Assembly (NCBI GenBank): GCA_025455005.1
Contig: JALONH010000008.1
Location: forward strand, 1 to 64,000
Direction: 5' to 3'
Source: Cytophagaceae bacterium
GTDB taxonomy: Bacteria; Bacteroidota; Bacteroidia; Cytophagales; Cytophagaceae
Length of the DNA stretch: 64,000 nt
Every line of letters begins with the position of its first letter. The first letter of the stretch is position 1. The position numbers and the translations under genes are program-made. Of this stretch, positions 8,253-18,313 are shown one piece after another. The notes beneath the pieces are model-generated. The model had not been told where the DNA came from and made no database searches. It worked only from the letters and a program-made list of their open reading frames with translations.

Positions 8253-8272
8253 AATTCAGTAGCTAATAGTTG

Positions 8273-8306
8273 AAAAGCCAAGCCATTTAACGGCTTGGCT
8301 TTTTTT
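8273..8306. terminator. Bidirectional Rho-independent terminator
   Basis: AAGCCAAGCC and GGCTTGGCTT pair around a short loop, flanked by A-tract and T-tract, so it can stop transcripts from both the DUF3078 gene and the convergent photolyase gene. Confidence 0.85.
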
Positions 8307-9606
8307 ATTCTTTCAATACAAGGAATGCTTCTTTAGCTCGTTGAACGGCAACTTTGTGATCAATCATGGGTGCCGGATATGCCGGGGTTCCAAATTCCGG
8401 TACCCATTTTTTTATGTATATAAATTGAGGGTCAAATTTTTCTTGTTGATTGGTAGGATTAAAAATTCTAAAATACGGTTGTGCATCGGCACCTGTTCCG
8501 GCACACCATTGCCAATTGCCATTGTTTGCTGATAAATCAAAGTCCAATAATTTAGCGGCGAAATAAGCTTCCCCCCAGCGCCAATCGATCAATAAATGTT
8601 TTGTTAAGAAACTGGCTACTACCATACGAACCCGATTGTGCATTTGTCCGGTTTGATTAAGTTCTCGCATACCGGCATCTACTAATGGATACCCTGTAGT
8701 CCCTTCACACCAGCGTTTAAAATCATCTTCCTGATATCGCCATTGTACTTTAGAAAATTTACTTTGAAAGGGAGCATTGACTACATGTGGGAAATGGTAA
8801 AGTAATTGCATAAAAAACTCCCGCCATATTAATTCACTTAACCAAACGTCATTTAACGGCAATGCTTTCCGTGCTTTTTCTCGAATACTAATGGTCCCAA
8901 ATCGAAAGTGTATACCTAATCTGCTAGTGCCCTCCGGAATATAGGGATAATCCCGTTGCTTGTCGTAAGAGGAAATTATTTTTTGTGTGATATTAGCCGG
9001 AGGTATAGAGAACGTGCTCTGCTCGAAACCGATGTCCGCTAAGGTACCTATAGGTTCGGGATGCACTTGTTCAAAGTGTGAACAATAGGTATCCGTAGGG
9101 TAAGGCTGAAGATGAGATGCTGTTAGCTTGGATAACCACTTTTTTTTGTATGGTGTATACACTTTATAGGGAAGTCCGGCGTCATTTAAAATTTCAGTTG
9201 GTTCAAAGACAACTTGGTCTTTAAACGTATACAATGGTATACCATACGTAGCAGCAAGTTCTCGAACACTTTGGTCACGTTGAAGAGCATAGGGCTCGTA
9301 ATCGGCATTCGTGTATATATTTTGTATGTTCCCTTTACGAAATAAGGAGTCCAATACTTCTACAGGTTTACCTATATAGACTTTAAGGTCGGAGCCCATA
9401 GACTGTAACGTTTGTTTTAACAATGTTACATGTTGATGTATAAATTGAACCCGTGCATCTCTTTTATCCGAAAGTTTTTCTAATATGTCGGTATCAAAAA
9501 TAAATAAGGGAAGAACGGAAGGGTTTTCTTTTAGTGCATGGTATAGACCTGCATTATCGTCAAGGCGTAAATCGCGTCTGAACCAAAATAAAGTAGTGTG
9601 AGACAT
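8305..9606 (-). CDS. Deoxyribodipyrimidine photolyase / cryptochrome family
   Basis: 433 residues. An N-terminal Rossmann-like antenna domain (F-W-F-R-R-D-L-R-L-D-D-N, residues 7-18) is followed by the C-terminal FAD-binding helical domain with T-G-Y-P-L-V-D-A-G-M-R-E-L, W-R-W-G-E-A-Y-F-A and D-L-S-A-N-N-G-N-W-Q-W. The class I CPD photolyase layout is complete at normal length. It uses blue light and FADH- to split UV-made cyclobutane dimers; a signalling cryptochrome cannot be fully excluded without structural comparison. Monocistronic, convergent with the DUF3078 gene. Confidence 0.92.
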   Translation of the reverse strand: MSHTTLFWFRRDLRLDDNAGLYHALKENPSVLPLFIFDTDILEKLSDKRDARVQFIHQHVTLLKQTLQSMGSDLKVYIGKPVEVLDSLFRKGNIQNIYTNADYEPYALQRDQSVRELAATYGIPLYTFKDQVVFEPTEILNDAGLPYKVYTPYKKKWLSKLTASHLQPYPTDTYCSHFEQVHPEPIGTLADIGFEQSTFSIPPANITQKIISSYDKQRDYPYIPEGTSRLGIHFRFGTISIREKARKALPLNDVWLSELIWREFFMQLLYHFPHVVNAPFQSKFSKVQWRYQEDDFKRWCEGTTGYPLVDAGMRELNQTGQMHNRVRMVVASFLTKHLLIDWRWGEAYFAAKLLDFDLSANNGNWQWCAGTGADAQPYFRIFNPTNQQEKFDPQFIYIKKWVPEFGTPAYPAPMIDHKVAVQRAKEAFLVLKE

Positions 9607-9636
9607 ACAATAAAAACAATAAAAGTGAGGTATTGT

Positions 9637-12600
9637 TTAACCTAAAAGCAGCGCATTTTCTCTTCTAAAATAACTGATTCCGTTCCCTTTTTTTCGATCC
9701 TTTTTCTTAGGTGTTTTACGCTGGAATATTTCTTTTATTCGGTCAAAACCAGCCGTATGTTGTATGCTGAAACCTGTAGTCATCGTGGCATTGCTGGTTG
9801 TAGACGTAATCAGTGAATTTTGATTTACTCGATTGTATACTTTTACTCTTAAACTGCCGTTTGGATTCAACATATATTCCACTGTCCATTCTCCGATGGC
9901 CGACATAGCGGTTTGAGTGGTGTTGGTTGTAGTGTTGGTATATTGATAGCCGCCATCTCTGGAGATACGCAATCGTCCGTCCATAGCGGTATAACTTAAC
10001 CGCATGTTGAAGGTACTTAAGCCATTATTATCTAAGGTACTTAAGTCAACATAGATATCTAAATTTTCATCTACTTGGGAGAGGTAGTTACTTAATTGAT
10101 TGGATAATAATTCACTTATATTGGTATAAGAACCTTGAATACCCGTAAATGTATTGTACGGCATCAGTTTCCGCATTACAATTAAACTAAATACTTGTTT
10201 GTTTAATTCAGGAGGATTATTGCTGATGTACGATTCAAATTGCAACACTTCTCCAGTAAATTGCCCCGGATACTTTTTAGGAATGACTACACCTAAGCCT
10301 ATTTCAGGCTGGAGTAAAGATCCTTTCAAACTCATTTGCACCACTACCGGATAACGTCGCGTTGCATCAGGGGAATTAGCCAAGGTTTGGTCTTGTATTA
10401 TCGGTTTGAGTGGAGTAAAGACTTCATATTCTGTATTGATGTTCAACACGCCTTCATATGGATTACCATTCCATGCAATGGTACTACCTTGTTGGATGGT
10501 AAATTCTTTATTGATTAATCCGGCTAGAGTAAAATTGTATTTGCCATCTAGTATAGTATAGTTACCATACATATTAAAATCCCCACGAGTATCAATGGTC
10601 AGTTTCATATTCCCTTCACCATTCCCCCTTATAATATCGCCTGCTTTTTTATCAAATATCAGTTCGGTATACGCATCGTGGTTAATATTGAAATTTAAAT
10701 CTAATTGAATTCCGGATAAATCTACTTTGCGTTTATTCTGTTTTTGAGCAGGTAAAGAGTCTTCATAAAAAGTAATATAATTACTTTGTGTAACCGTAGA
10801 AGAAGAATTTAAGGGTATAAAAATACGGGTGTCTTTTTTCGAGCTAACGTTTGCAGAGATAAGTAATTCAGAACTAGGTCCCACTATTTCCCAATTACCG
10901 TTTACATAGGCTTCTCCATAAAATACACTGGTATCCGATTCCGGTAGGTTTAACGCTTGGAATCCTCTATAGGGGTCTTCTTTTACTTCCCCTTTTAAAT
11001 TGAGTATAAAAGTATTGAAATACGTATGGTGGATACCACCATACACTTTACAAACTTGTTTGTTGATATCTAGTAGTTCTAGATTATTGAGATGGATGTA
11101 ATCGTCTTCTAATCGGATATAGTCCTCAAACGTATAGGTAGTTCCTAAATACGGAATTTTAAATCGTCCGCGTTTAATAAAGGCTTCGCCCTTTACCAAT
11201 GGCTCTGCCAGTTTTCCTGAAATAGAAAAATTACCGGTTGCCAAACCTCCAATATTGGTTAACACTCCTTTCAGAACCGGGTTAAGCGCCGATATATCGG
11301 CATCATTGAACTCAGCTTTAAGATCTATTTTTTCTTCTGTGGTTCGTGTATTGGGTTGATAATACCCTTTAAGTTCTATAGTATTTACGTGTTGACGAAA
11401 TACGTCAACGTCAACATTAACGCGCTTCAACGTATTGTCCCATACAGCATCTCCCTGGACGTTTCCTACATAAAATGTATCAACTTTTAAATCTTCTATT
11501 TCAAGATTCCCATCTAAATCTTCATTCCCCAATTTTATAACGCCATTAACTTCACCGGAGAGTTTTGTTTTAGAGAATAAATGGGCAAAATCTTTCAATT
11601 GAATATCTTTTAAATATGTAGTACCGGATACCACTTCATTGTCCCTTGTTCCATTCAACGAAATAAATTGATTTTGGTGTTGAAGGGTAAGACTGTCAAT
11701 TCGGATCGACTCATTCTTCCAATGTATGAGGGCATTGTCGGAAATAGACCATACTTTATTTTTTAAGGATAAGTATGAATTGTAAAAGTTTATGATTTGT
11801 CCTTCATCTGTTAAATGTACTATACCACTCAATCTACTAAAGTTTTGTCCTTGATTTTGACTTAAGGAACTGTAAAAATTAATGTCTTTATCGTACAATA
11901 CGGTTTCGATTTCAAATGTTTCAGTTGGAATGGTATGGTTGATGTATTGTTTATCGGAATGGAATGATACGCTACCTAAGAGCGTGTCGGACGACTTTTT
12001 TTGAGAACAAAATACATTAAACTTATTTTTTTGAAATTCGACTCCGCGGATATATAATGTATCTATTTTTCCTCGTGCTTTAAACTGTTGGGTATTGCCG
12101 GATTTAAAACTTCCATTAATGACACTATTATCCGAGACATACAGGTATGGAGCATATACTTTTAATATATCGTTGATGTCGTGGATTTGAAGAGCATACG
12201 TGAACGTATAGGGAACGTAATCGTAAGTGGTTTTTTGTGCAGAATACTGTTTTCTTTCTGCATCTGTTTTACTAAATAAACGAACGTAGTCTTGTATCAT
12301 GTCAGAGAGGTCGGCTTGTAAACGTCGAATGGTATAATCACCCGATGCTTGTAAATCGAAAACATCCGAAACGACGACAATTTCTTTTTGAGTACTATCT
12401 TTTTCAGACAACGAAACATGAAATGAATCGATTTGTATTTCTTGATTTCCGTCGTAAAGAAGATAGGTATCGGTTATATAACCATTGCCAATAGCGTCAT
12501 CCACATTTTTTCCTTTGAAACGTAAGGATACCGTACTTCGAAACAAGGCATCCTTATTAAAGAGATCAAAATGAAGTGGTTTAAGTCGTGCTTCTTTACA

Positions 12601-14205
12601 CGTAGCATCTAACTCAAAAATTTTCACATCATTTCTAAAATCCAACAAGCCATCCACCACCAAAACCATATTGCTGTCTTTTATTTCTGCATGTCCATTA
12701 AATGCAGATTGTTGAATATCCGCATCTGTCTTAATGTTTCGATATCGGTACTGATTAAATTCCAGATAATCAATAGTAGATTTTAAGTGTATAGTAGCTA
12801 CTTCCGGATCAAACCCTTTACCTTTAACATCCCCTTGCAGTTGTATGAAACCAAGACTGGATTTATTCAACAGTTGACCCACATTAAATTGATAACATTC
12901 CAGATGACCTTCGTAGGTAGCAGAAGTAGCAGGGTTATCCGATAATTGCATGGCCATATCGGTTCGAAGTTCCCCTAGTCCGGTTTGTAGTTTTCCATAC
13001 GTATAGAAATCATTCCAAACTCCGGTAAAATCCATATTACCTTTGGCAAAGTTCAATCGATGTGCTATCGGTTGAACCGAGGCAGGCAAGATGGAATGGA
13101 TATCTTTAGCATGAAGAGAGAGTGTCGGTAGATGTGCATCAAAATAGGCTTTTGAAACATCGGGAAGCCCTTCAATAAAGATATTACCTTTTAAAAAGGT
13201 CGATGGACTTAAGCCGATAGACACTTGACGAAGATTTAAATGTTCGACGGTCCCTTTTAATCGAGACGAAATAGAGAGAACGGTAGGGTATTGTTCGAAA
13301 ACGGAAGCAAAAGGAATTAAATCGCGAGTATCCAGAATACAACTATCCAACTCTGCTATTATTTCCGTTTTCGAATTAAAAGATTTTAAATCGATAATCC
13401 CATTAGGGTAATGGAATTTTAAATATTTTCTAATCGTAGAATGACCAATGCGGGCATACAAGTCCGCCAGCTCCATATACTTAGGGTGGAAGGTATACAA
13501 AGCATCCAGTTGGTGGACATGTAGTCCGGAGTGGGACTCTACCGTTTGCAGTCCCTTAACTTGAATTCTAAACGTATCTGAATATACATATAGTTTTTCT
13601 ACAAAAGAATAAATACTATCAAACTGTAAATGATTGGGATCAAATCCTTTTGATTTTTTTAACTCCGGTTGATTATCCCAAATGAATTGCATGTTCACCA
13701 ATCGAATGTCATCAATCGTAAAGGGGGTTTTAGTTGTTGACGTATCCTTTGTTTTCTTTAATTGCTGAATAGCATAAACAAAATGATTAATATTTACCGT
13801 GTCTCCTTTGCTATAGGAGGCCAGGCGAACGCTGCCATTTTTTAAAATAATATCTTGTAAATGTATAGTAGGTTTCCCATCTGCATTCCATTGTAAAAAA
13901 CCAAAATCAACCCATACTTCTTCCACTTGAATCATGGAACTGTCTTTATAATCTCGTATTTCAACGTCGTATAAGGCTATGTGGTCAAACCAATCGATTT
14001 GAACTTTAGAAAGTTGAATGTTATGATGAAGGATTTCTGTCGCTTTTTCGCCAATAGTAGCACCTATCCATTGTTGTACAAAAGTAAGGCGAAGGCTTAT
14101 AATGATGAAAGTGAGTGCAATAAGCAGAAGAAATAGCGAATAGGAAGTGATTTTAAAAATCCCCCTTATGAAAAGTCTGCTAATTTTCTTTACTTGAATG
14201 TTCAA
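9637..14205 (-). CDS. Translocation and assembly module protein TamB-like
   Basis: 1522 residues. One N-terminal transmembrane helix (about 15-40) is followed by a very long repetitive beta-rich body typical of AsmA/TamB bridge proteins, and the C-terminal 400 residues carry the TamB (DUF490) domain with F-E-S-Y-I-S-N-N-P-P-E-L-N-K-Q-V-F-S-L-I. Such proteins span the periplasm and help insert outer-membrane proteins or carry phospholipids. The only usable start is TTG at 14205, since a stop lies a few codons upstream and no ATG/GTG occurs in the first 40 codons. Its start is 3 bp from the divergent tsaD start. Confidence 0.88.
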   Translation of the reverse strand: MNIQVKKISRLFIRGIFKITSYSLFLLLIALTFIIISLRLTFVQQWIGATIGEKATEILHHNIQLSKVQIDWFDHIALYDVEIRDYKDSSMIQVEEVWVDFGFLQWNADGKPTIHLQDIILKNGSVRLASYSKGDTVNINHFVYAIQQLKKTKDTSTTKTPFTIDDIRLVNMQFIWDNQPELKKSKGFDPNHLQFDSIYSFVEKLYVYSDTFRIQVKGLQTVESHSGLHVHQLDALYTFHPKYMELADLYARIGHSTIRKYLKFHYPNGIIDLKSFNSKTEIIAELDSCILDTRDLIPFASVFEQYPTVLSISSRLKGTVEHLNLRQVSIGLSPSTFLKGNIFIEGLPDVSKAYFDAHLPTLSLHAKDIHSILPASVQPIAHRLNFAKGNMDFTGVWNDFYTYGKLQTGLGELRTDMAMQLSDNPATSATYEGHLECYQFNVGQLLNKSSLGFIQLQGDVKGKGFDPEVATIHLKSTIDYLEFNQYRYRNIKTDADIQQSAFNGHAEIKDSNMVLVVDGLLDFRNDVKIFELDATCKEARLKPLHFDLFNKDALFRSTVSLRFKGKNVDDAIGNGYITDTYLLYDGNQEIQIDSFHVSLSEKDSTQKEIVVVSDVFDLQASGDYTIRRLQADLSDMIQDYVRLFSKTDAERKQYSAQKTTYDYVPYTFTYALQIHDINDILKVYAPYLYVSDNSVINGSFKSGNTQQFKARGKIDTLYIRGVEFQKNKFNVFCSQKKSSDTLLGSVSFHSDKQYINHTIPTETFEIETVLYDKDINFYSSLSQNQGQNFSRLSGIVHLTDEGQIINFYNSYLSLKNKVWSISDNALIHWKNESIRIDSLTLQHQNQFISLNGTRDNEVVSGTTYLKDIQLKDFAHLFSKTKLSGEVNGVIKLGNEDLDGNLEIEDLKVDTFYVGNVQGDAVWDNTLKRVNVDVDVFRQHVNTIELKGYYQPNTRTTEEKIDLKAEFNDADISALNPVLKGVLTNIGGLATGNFSISGKLAEPLVKGEAFIKRGRFKIPYLGTTYTFEDYIRLEDDYIHLNNLELLDINKQVCKVYGGIHHTYFNTFILNLKGEVKEDPYRGFQALNLPESDTSVFYGEAYVNGNWEIVGPSSELLISANVSSKKDTRIFIPLNSSSTVTQSNYITFYEDSLPAQKQNKRKVDLSGIQLDLNFNINHDAYTELIFDKKAGDIIRGNGEGNMKLTIDTRGDFNMYGNYTILDGKYNFTLAGLINKEFTIQQGSTIAWNGNPYEGVLNINTEYEVFTPLKPIIQDQTLANSPDATRRYPVVVQMSLKGSLLQPEIGLGVVIPKKYPGQFTGEVLQFESYISNNPPELNKQVFSLIVMRKLMPYNTFTGIQGSYTNISELLSNQLSNYLSQVDENLDIYVDLSTLDNNGLSTFNMRLSYTAMDGRLRISRDGGYQYTNTTTNTTQTAMSAIGEWTVEYMLNPNGSLRVKVYNRVNQNSLITSTTSNATMTTGFSIQHTAGFDRIKEIFQRKTPKKKDRKKGNGISYFRRENALLLG

Positions 14206-14208
14206 TTT

Positions 14209-15228
14209 ATGAATATAACCATTTTAGCGATAGAATCCTCTTGTGATGATACCTCAGCCTCTATTTTACAAAATGGTAAAATACTGTCTAATGTAGTGGC
14301 CGGTCAAGACGTGCACCGTCAATATGGTGGTATTGTTCCGGAGTTGGCATCAAGAGCACACCAACAAAACATTATTCCGGTGGTGGAGCAATCGCTACGT
14401 TTAGCAAATATACAAAAAAGTGACCTTACTGCTGTAGCCTGTACTACCGGTCCGGGTCTTTTAGGAGCACTTTTGGTTGGGGTTTCCTTTTCGAAGACAT
14501 TGGCTGCTGCCCTACAAATACCCTTGATAGAAGTTAATCATATGCGAGCCCATATATTGGCGCATTTTATCTCTGATTCGCCACCTACTTTCCCATTCTT
14601 ATGCTTAACCGTGAGTGGTGGTCATACTCAAATCGTTCGAGTAGACTCACCGTATGATATGGTAGTCTTAGGTCAAACTCAAGATGATGCAGTAGGGGAG
14701 GCGTTTGATAAAACAGCAAAATTACTTGGGTTACCCTATCCGGGTGGACCTTTGATTGATACCTATGCTGCCCAAGGAAACCCCAAAGCCTTTGAGTTTC
14801 CAAATATTGATGTACCGGGGTTGAATTATTCCTTTAGTGGTATTAAAACAGCCATACTGTATTTTTTACAAAATAAGACGTCGGCTCATCCTAACTTTAT
14901 ACAGGATCATATGGCCGACATCTGTGCATCTGTACAGCAAGCTTTGATTGATATTCTCCTGCGTAAATTACAACGGGCTGTTCGGGAAACGGGTATTACT
15001 CAAATCGCTATAGCCGGTGGCGTTTCAGCTAATAAAGGTTTGAGACAAACCTTACGGAACAAACAAGAGACAGATGGATGGACGGTTTTTATTCCTCCTA
15101 TGGAATTTTGCACGGATAATGCAGCGATGATTGCCATGACCGGATATTTTGATTATCAGCGAAACCTATTCGCTTCTTGGGAGGTGTCTCCCAATCCTAG
15201 AATGCACCTACCGTTAACCTCAGCATAA
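14209..15228 (+). CDS. tsaD: tRNA N6-threonylcarbamoyladenosine transferase TsaD
   Basis: 339 residues from ATG 14209, which gives the family N-terminus [15 protein letters not shown]; the open frame reaches a TTG five codons earlier. The metal-binding H111 and H115 sit in V-N-H-M-R-A-H, and the substrate region contains G-G-H-T-Q and [10 protein letters not shown]. It transfers threonylcarbamoyl from TsaC product to A37 of ANN-decoding tRNAs with TsaB and TsaE (not in this window). First gene of a tight operon with smpB (1 base apart), a C40 peptidase and a propeller protein. Confidence 0.96.
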   Translation: MNITILAIESSCDDTSASILQNGKILSNVVAGQDVHRQYGGIVPELASRAHQQNIIPVVEQSLRLANIQKSDLTAVACTTGPGLLGALLVGVSFSKTLAAALQIPLIEVNHMRAHILAHFISDSPPTFPFLCLTVSGGHTQIVRVDSPYDMVVLGQTQDDAVGEAFDKTAKLLGLPYPGGPLIDTYAAQGNPKAFEFPNIDVPGLNYSFSGIKTAILYFLQNKTSAHPNFIQDHMADICASVQQALIDILLRKLQRAVRETGITQIAIAGGVSANKGLRQTLRNKQETDGWTVFIPPMEFCTDNAAMIAMTGYFDYQRNLFASWEVSPNPRMHLPLTSA

Positions 15229-15229
15229 T

Positions 15230-15682
15230 ATGTCAGAACTTGCAAAAGAAGTATCGGTACGAAACAAAAAAGCCACCTTCGAATTTGAAATAGTGGATAC
15301 CTATACTGCGGGAATAGTACTCAAAGGCACAGAAATAAAATCGATTCGATTAGGTAAAGTATCTATCGCAGAAGCGTACTGTTTTTTTGAACGAGAAGAA
15401 CTTTGGGTAAAAGGTATGAATATTTCTGTTTACGATAAAGGAACATACAATAACCATGAACCCTTACGCACTAGAAAATTGTTGTTGCAACGACAAGAAT
15501 TGATAAAATTGGAGCGCCAGACCGAAGAAAAAGGGTTAACGATAATACCATTAAAATTATTTTCAACGGCAAAAGGCTTAATAAAATTAGATATCGCTTT
15601 GGCAAGAGGAAAAAAGGTGCACGACAAACGAGCTTCTATCAAAGAAAAAGATATTAAACGCGAGCTAGACCGCCATTCATAA
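15230..15682 (+). CDS. smpB: SsrA-binding protein SmpB
   Basis: 150 residues, normal length. It has the oligonucleotide-binding barrel with [23 protein letters not shown], the [13 protein letters not shown] segment and the basic C-terminal tail (R-G-K-K-V-H-D-K-R) that enters the decoding centre. It delivers tmRNA to stalled ribosomes. It starts one base after the tsaD stop, implying translational coupling. The tmRNA gene itself is not in this window. Confidence 0.96.
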   Translation: MSELAKEVSVRNKKATFEFEIVDTYTAGIVLKGTEIKSIRLGKVSIAEAYCFFEREELWVKGMNISVYDKGTYNNHEPLRTRKLLLQRQELIKLERQTEEKGLTIIPLKLFSTAKGLIKLDIALARGKKVHDKRASIKEKDIKRELDRHS

Positions 15683-15687
15683 AAGAT

Positions 15688-16470
15688 ATGAAAGATTATG
15701 GAATTTGTCATTTAAGTGTAGTTCCGGTTCGAAAAGAACCCGGAGATATATATGAAATGTCAACACAATTACTCTTCGGAGATTTTTTTGAAATTCTCGA
15801 AGTATCGGTCAATCAAAAATGGATTCATATAAAAAATGATTTTGATGGTTATACAGGATGGATTGATGTAAAACAATATATGCCGGTAGATGAATCATTT
15901 ATTCATAAACTCCAACAGACTCCGCCGGTCTTTTGTACGTCTTTATATGCCTTAGCCAAAAGTGATACCCGCTTCTTCCCATTGTTGATGGGGTCCACGC
16001 TTCCGTTGTATAAAAATGGAATAATCAGTATAGGAGATGAGCCTTTTATATTAGAAGGGGATGTTGGTTACGCCCGAACGTTTGATGCCAAACAACTCGA
16101 GCATACCGCTCTATTGTATTTAGGTGCTCCGTATTTATGGGGAGGAAAAGGACACTTTGGAATTGATTGCTCCGGATTTGTACAACAAGTTTTTCGAATG
16201 TATTCCCTTCCACTACCTCGTGATGCCTATCAACAAGCCGAATTAGGTGTTACTACTCCTTTGGAATATAGCCAATCCGGTGATGTCGCATTCTTTCAAA
16301 ACCCGGAAGGTAAAATTATTCACGTAGGCATCGTTTTAGATAATAATCGAATTATACACGCTTCCGGTCAAGTAAGGATTGATAAACTGGACGATACCGG
16401 TATCATTCATCTAGATCAAAAAATATATACCCACCGCTTAGCGTTTATCAAACGTATGGCACAACTTTAA
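15688..16470 (+). CDS. SH3 + NlpC/P60 (C40) cell-wall peptidase
   Basis: 260 residues: an N-terminal bacterial SH3-like domain (about 1-70), a second SH3-like part (about 80-125) and an NlpC/P60 domain (135-260). The catalytic triad is visible: C161 in F-G-I-D-C-S-G-F, H212 in I-I-H-V-G-I, H224 in I-I-H-A-S-G. Such enzymes cut gamma-D-glutamyl-diaminopimelate bonds in peptidoglycan fragments. No signal peptide is apparent, as is usual for the YkfC-like cytoplasmic recycling type in Bacteroidota. Third gene of the tsaD operon. Confidence 0.88.
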   Translation: MKDYGICHLSVVPVRKEPGDIYEMSTQLLFGDFFEILEVSVNQKWIHIKNDFDGYTGWIDVKQYMPVDESFIHKLQQTPPVFCTSLYALAKSDTRFFPLLMGSTLPLYKNGIISIGDEPFILEGDVGYARTFDAKQLEHTALLYLGAPYLWGGKGHFGIDCSGFVQQVFRMYSLPLPRDAYQQAELGVTTPLEYSQSGDVAFFQNPEGKIIHVGIVLDNNRIIHASGQVRIDKLDDTGIIHLDQKIYTHRLAFIKRMAQL

Positions 16471-16474
16471 TTCC

Positions 16475-17443
16475 ATGAAACTCTATAGTAGCTTCTTTCT
16501 TTTATGTTTTATATCCTGCACCTCATTGTGGGCGCAACAACCACAAGTATCGGTGGCGAATCGCCCTATGCCTAAAGCCATTCAAGGACTAGAAGTAAGT
16601 GCTAAGGGTAAAATACTCTTTACTAAACAAGGGTATACGTATTTACTGAATGAACAGATGGATACCTTGTCAAAAGTGATTGGAGTAAAAGCAAAATTTA
16701 TCGGTACCACAGATGCATATTCAGTATTAATCAGTTTAGGCAACAGTAGTCTAATTTATGTGTATGGTGAAGCATTAAAAAAAATAGATTCAATTCAAGC
16801 CGATATCCCAATCTTGGATTATATATTTCATCCTAGTGGAAAACATCTTTATGCATTTACCAAAAGCAGTCAGTTCTTGTCTCTAGATATGAATCATCGT
16901 ACGTTAACTGTTGCTTCAACATCTATACCTCCGGCTAATATTACCGGAATCGGATACATGGAAACGAACCGGTTATTGGTAGGAGCGAATATATTAGGAG
17001 CTATTATCGATACGTCCGGGACTACCGTCTCCTATTATCAAACACCCAATATCAGTGTGATCCGTACACTACCTACTGTACAACAATATGCCATATTACA
17101 TTTAGCGGGCGATTATAGTTTTATTTCTTGGAAAAATGGAGCAAAAGAAATTACTTGTAAGCATTCGTATGCTCAAGTATATCCTTATTATCAAATTCTA
17201 ATGGGTAAACCGGATACAATACGTACGATGTCTGCCATGTTTCAAAGTTTTGATATACGATCGGACGGTCAACAACTGTTGTCGACGGATCAAAGTGGCC
17301 GACTGTTACTATGGAATTCCCAAGGTCAAGTGAGCAAGGAAATAGTAATTTCTTCAAAAAATACGATAGCTCGTTTTTATTCTACTACTAAATTACTCTA
17401 TTACAATACCGTGACCCAACGATTGGAATGGTTGCAATATTGA
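16475..17443 (+). CDS. Exported WD40-like beta-propeller protein
   Basis: 322 residues with a signal peptide (1-20, ending L-W-A-Q). The rest reads as repeated blades of about 40 residues: D-Y-I-F-H-P-S-G-K-H-L-Y-A-F near 105 and F-D-I-R-S-D-G-Q-Q-L-L-S-T-D-Q-S-G-R-L-L-L-W near 250 are typical WD/propeller strands. No enzymatic motif is visible. It starts five bases after the C40 peptidase and closes the operon; the gene then meets the HAD gene tail to tail. Specific role unknown. Confidence 0.6.
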   Translation: MKLYSSFFLLCFISCTSLWAQQPQVSVANRPMPKAIQGLEVSAKGKILFTKQGYTYLLNEQMDTLSKVIGVKAKFIGTTDAYSVLISLGNSSLIYVYGEALKKIDSIQADIPILDYIFHPSGKHLYAFTKSSQFLSLDMNHRTLTVASTSIPPANITGIGYMETNRLLVGANILGAIIDTSGTTVSYYQTPNISVIRTLPTVQQYAILHLAGDYSFISWKNGAKEITCKHSYAQVYPYYQILMGKPDTIRTMSAMFQSFDIRSDGQQLLSTDQSGRLLLWNSQGQVSKEIVISSKNTIARFYSTTKLLYYNTVTQRLEWLQY

Positions 17444-17450
17444 GGTAAGC

Positions 17451-18308
17451 TTACTTATCGTTCACTACAGCAGAATCGCAAATATACGTAGGCATAATGC
17501 CGGTACTTTTAATGCGGGTTTCATAATCATCCATACGGGTATTACCGGTTAATACTAGCGCCGTATCTAAACCAAAATTATTCCCACCGGCGATATCCGT
17601 TAATAAGGTATCACCTACCATTAAAATATCTTGTTTTCTTAAGTCCGGTTGACGGTGTCGAGCTAATTCAAAGGCGAACATAAAAACTTGAGTATCCGGT
17701 TTGCCAAAGCGTATAAACCGTTTTCCTACGATACTTTCCAACATGGTGGCTATCCCTCCGATAGCAATTGCTACTTCGTGTTTGGATAATGGATAGGTAT
17801 TGTCGGTATTGGCTACAATTGCCGGTATCGTTCTTTTACGAAGTAAGTTGACCGCTTTGTTGATGTCTTGATACCAATCAAAACCTTCGTCATCTAATAA
17901 CACCAGCGCATTGACATCTGCTATGTTATGGTCTGTAATGGCACTAACGGGTAGTGTTTGAATACCGGCTTGTTGAATATAATGCGCCGATCCCTCCGTT
18001 CCTAAATAAGCAACGATACCTTCTTTCACTTTCAATTCGATAAACTCTTTGGCTAACATACCCGAAGAGATAATTCGATCCGGTTGAATACGGTGGAAAC
18101 CTAATGAATGATAAGAAGCGGCTAATTGTTCTGGACTACGAGACGCATCATTGGTAACGATAAAATACGTTTGATTATTTTTTTCTAAAGCATCAAAGGT
18201 AGTTTCAATCCCGGGAACTAGACCTTTGTAATTTTTTAAAACCCCAAAGGCATCAAAAAAAATTACTTTATAATGGGATACAATGGTTGAAAACGGAACA
18301 ATCGTCAT
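17451..18308 (-). CDS. HAD-IIA family hydrolase (NagD-like) with altered motif I
   Basis: 285 residues in the NagD/HAD-IIA layout, with the C2 cap in the middle and motif IV M-V-G-D-T-L-L-T-D-I-A-G-G. Motif I reads F-F-D-A-F-G-V-L: the nucleophilic Asp is present, but the acid/base Asp two residues later is Phe, as in the TIGR01459-type subgroup (D-x-W/F-G-V). Phosphatase activity may therefore be reduced or different. It starts five bases after the kinase-fold gene stop, so the two are cotranscribed. Confidence 0.82.
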   Translation of the reverse strand: MTIVPFSTIVSHYKVIFFDAFGVLKNYKGLVPGIETTFDALEKNNQTYFIVTNDASRSPEQLAASYHSLGFHRIQPDRIISSGMLAKEFIELKVKEGIVAYLGTEGSAHYIQQAGIQTLPVSAITDHNIADVNALVLLDDEGFDWYQDINKAVNLLRKRTIPAIVANTDNTYPLSKHEVAIAIGGIATMLESIVGKRFIRFGKPDTQVFMFAFELARHRQPDLRKQDILMVGDTLLTDIAGGNNFGLDTALVLTGNTRMDDYETRIKSTGIMPTYICDSAVVNDK

Positions 18309-18313
18309 CGTTG

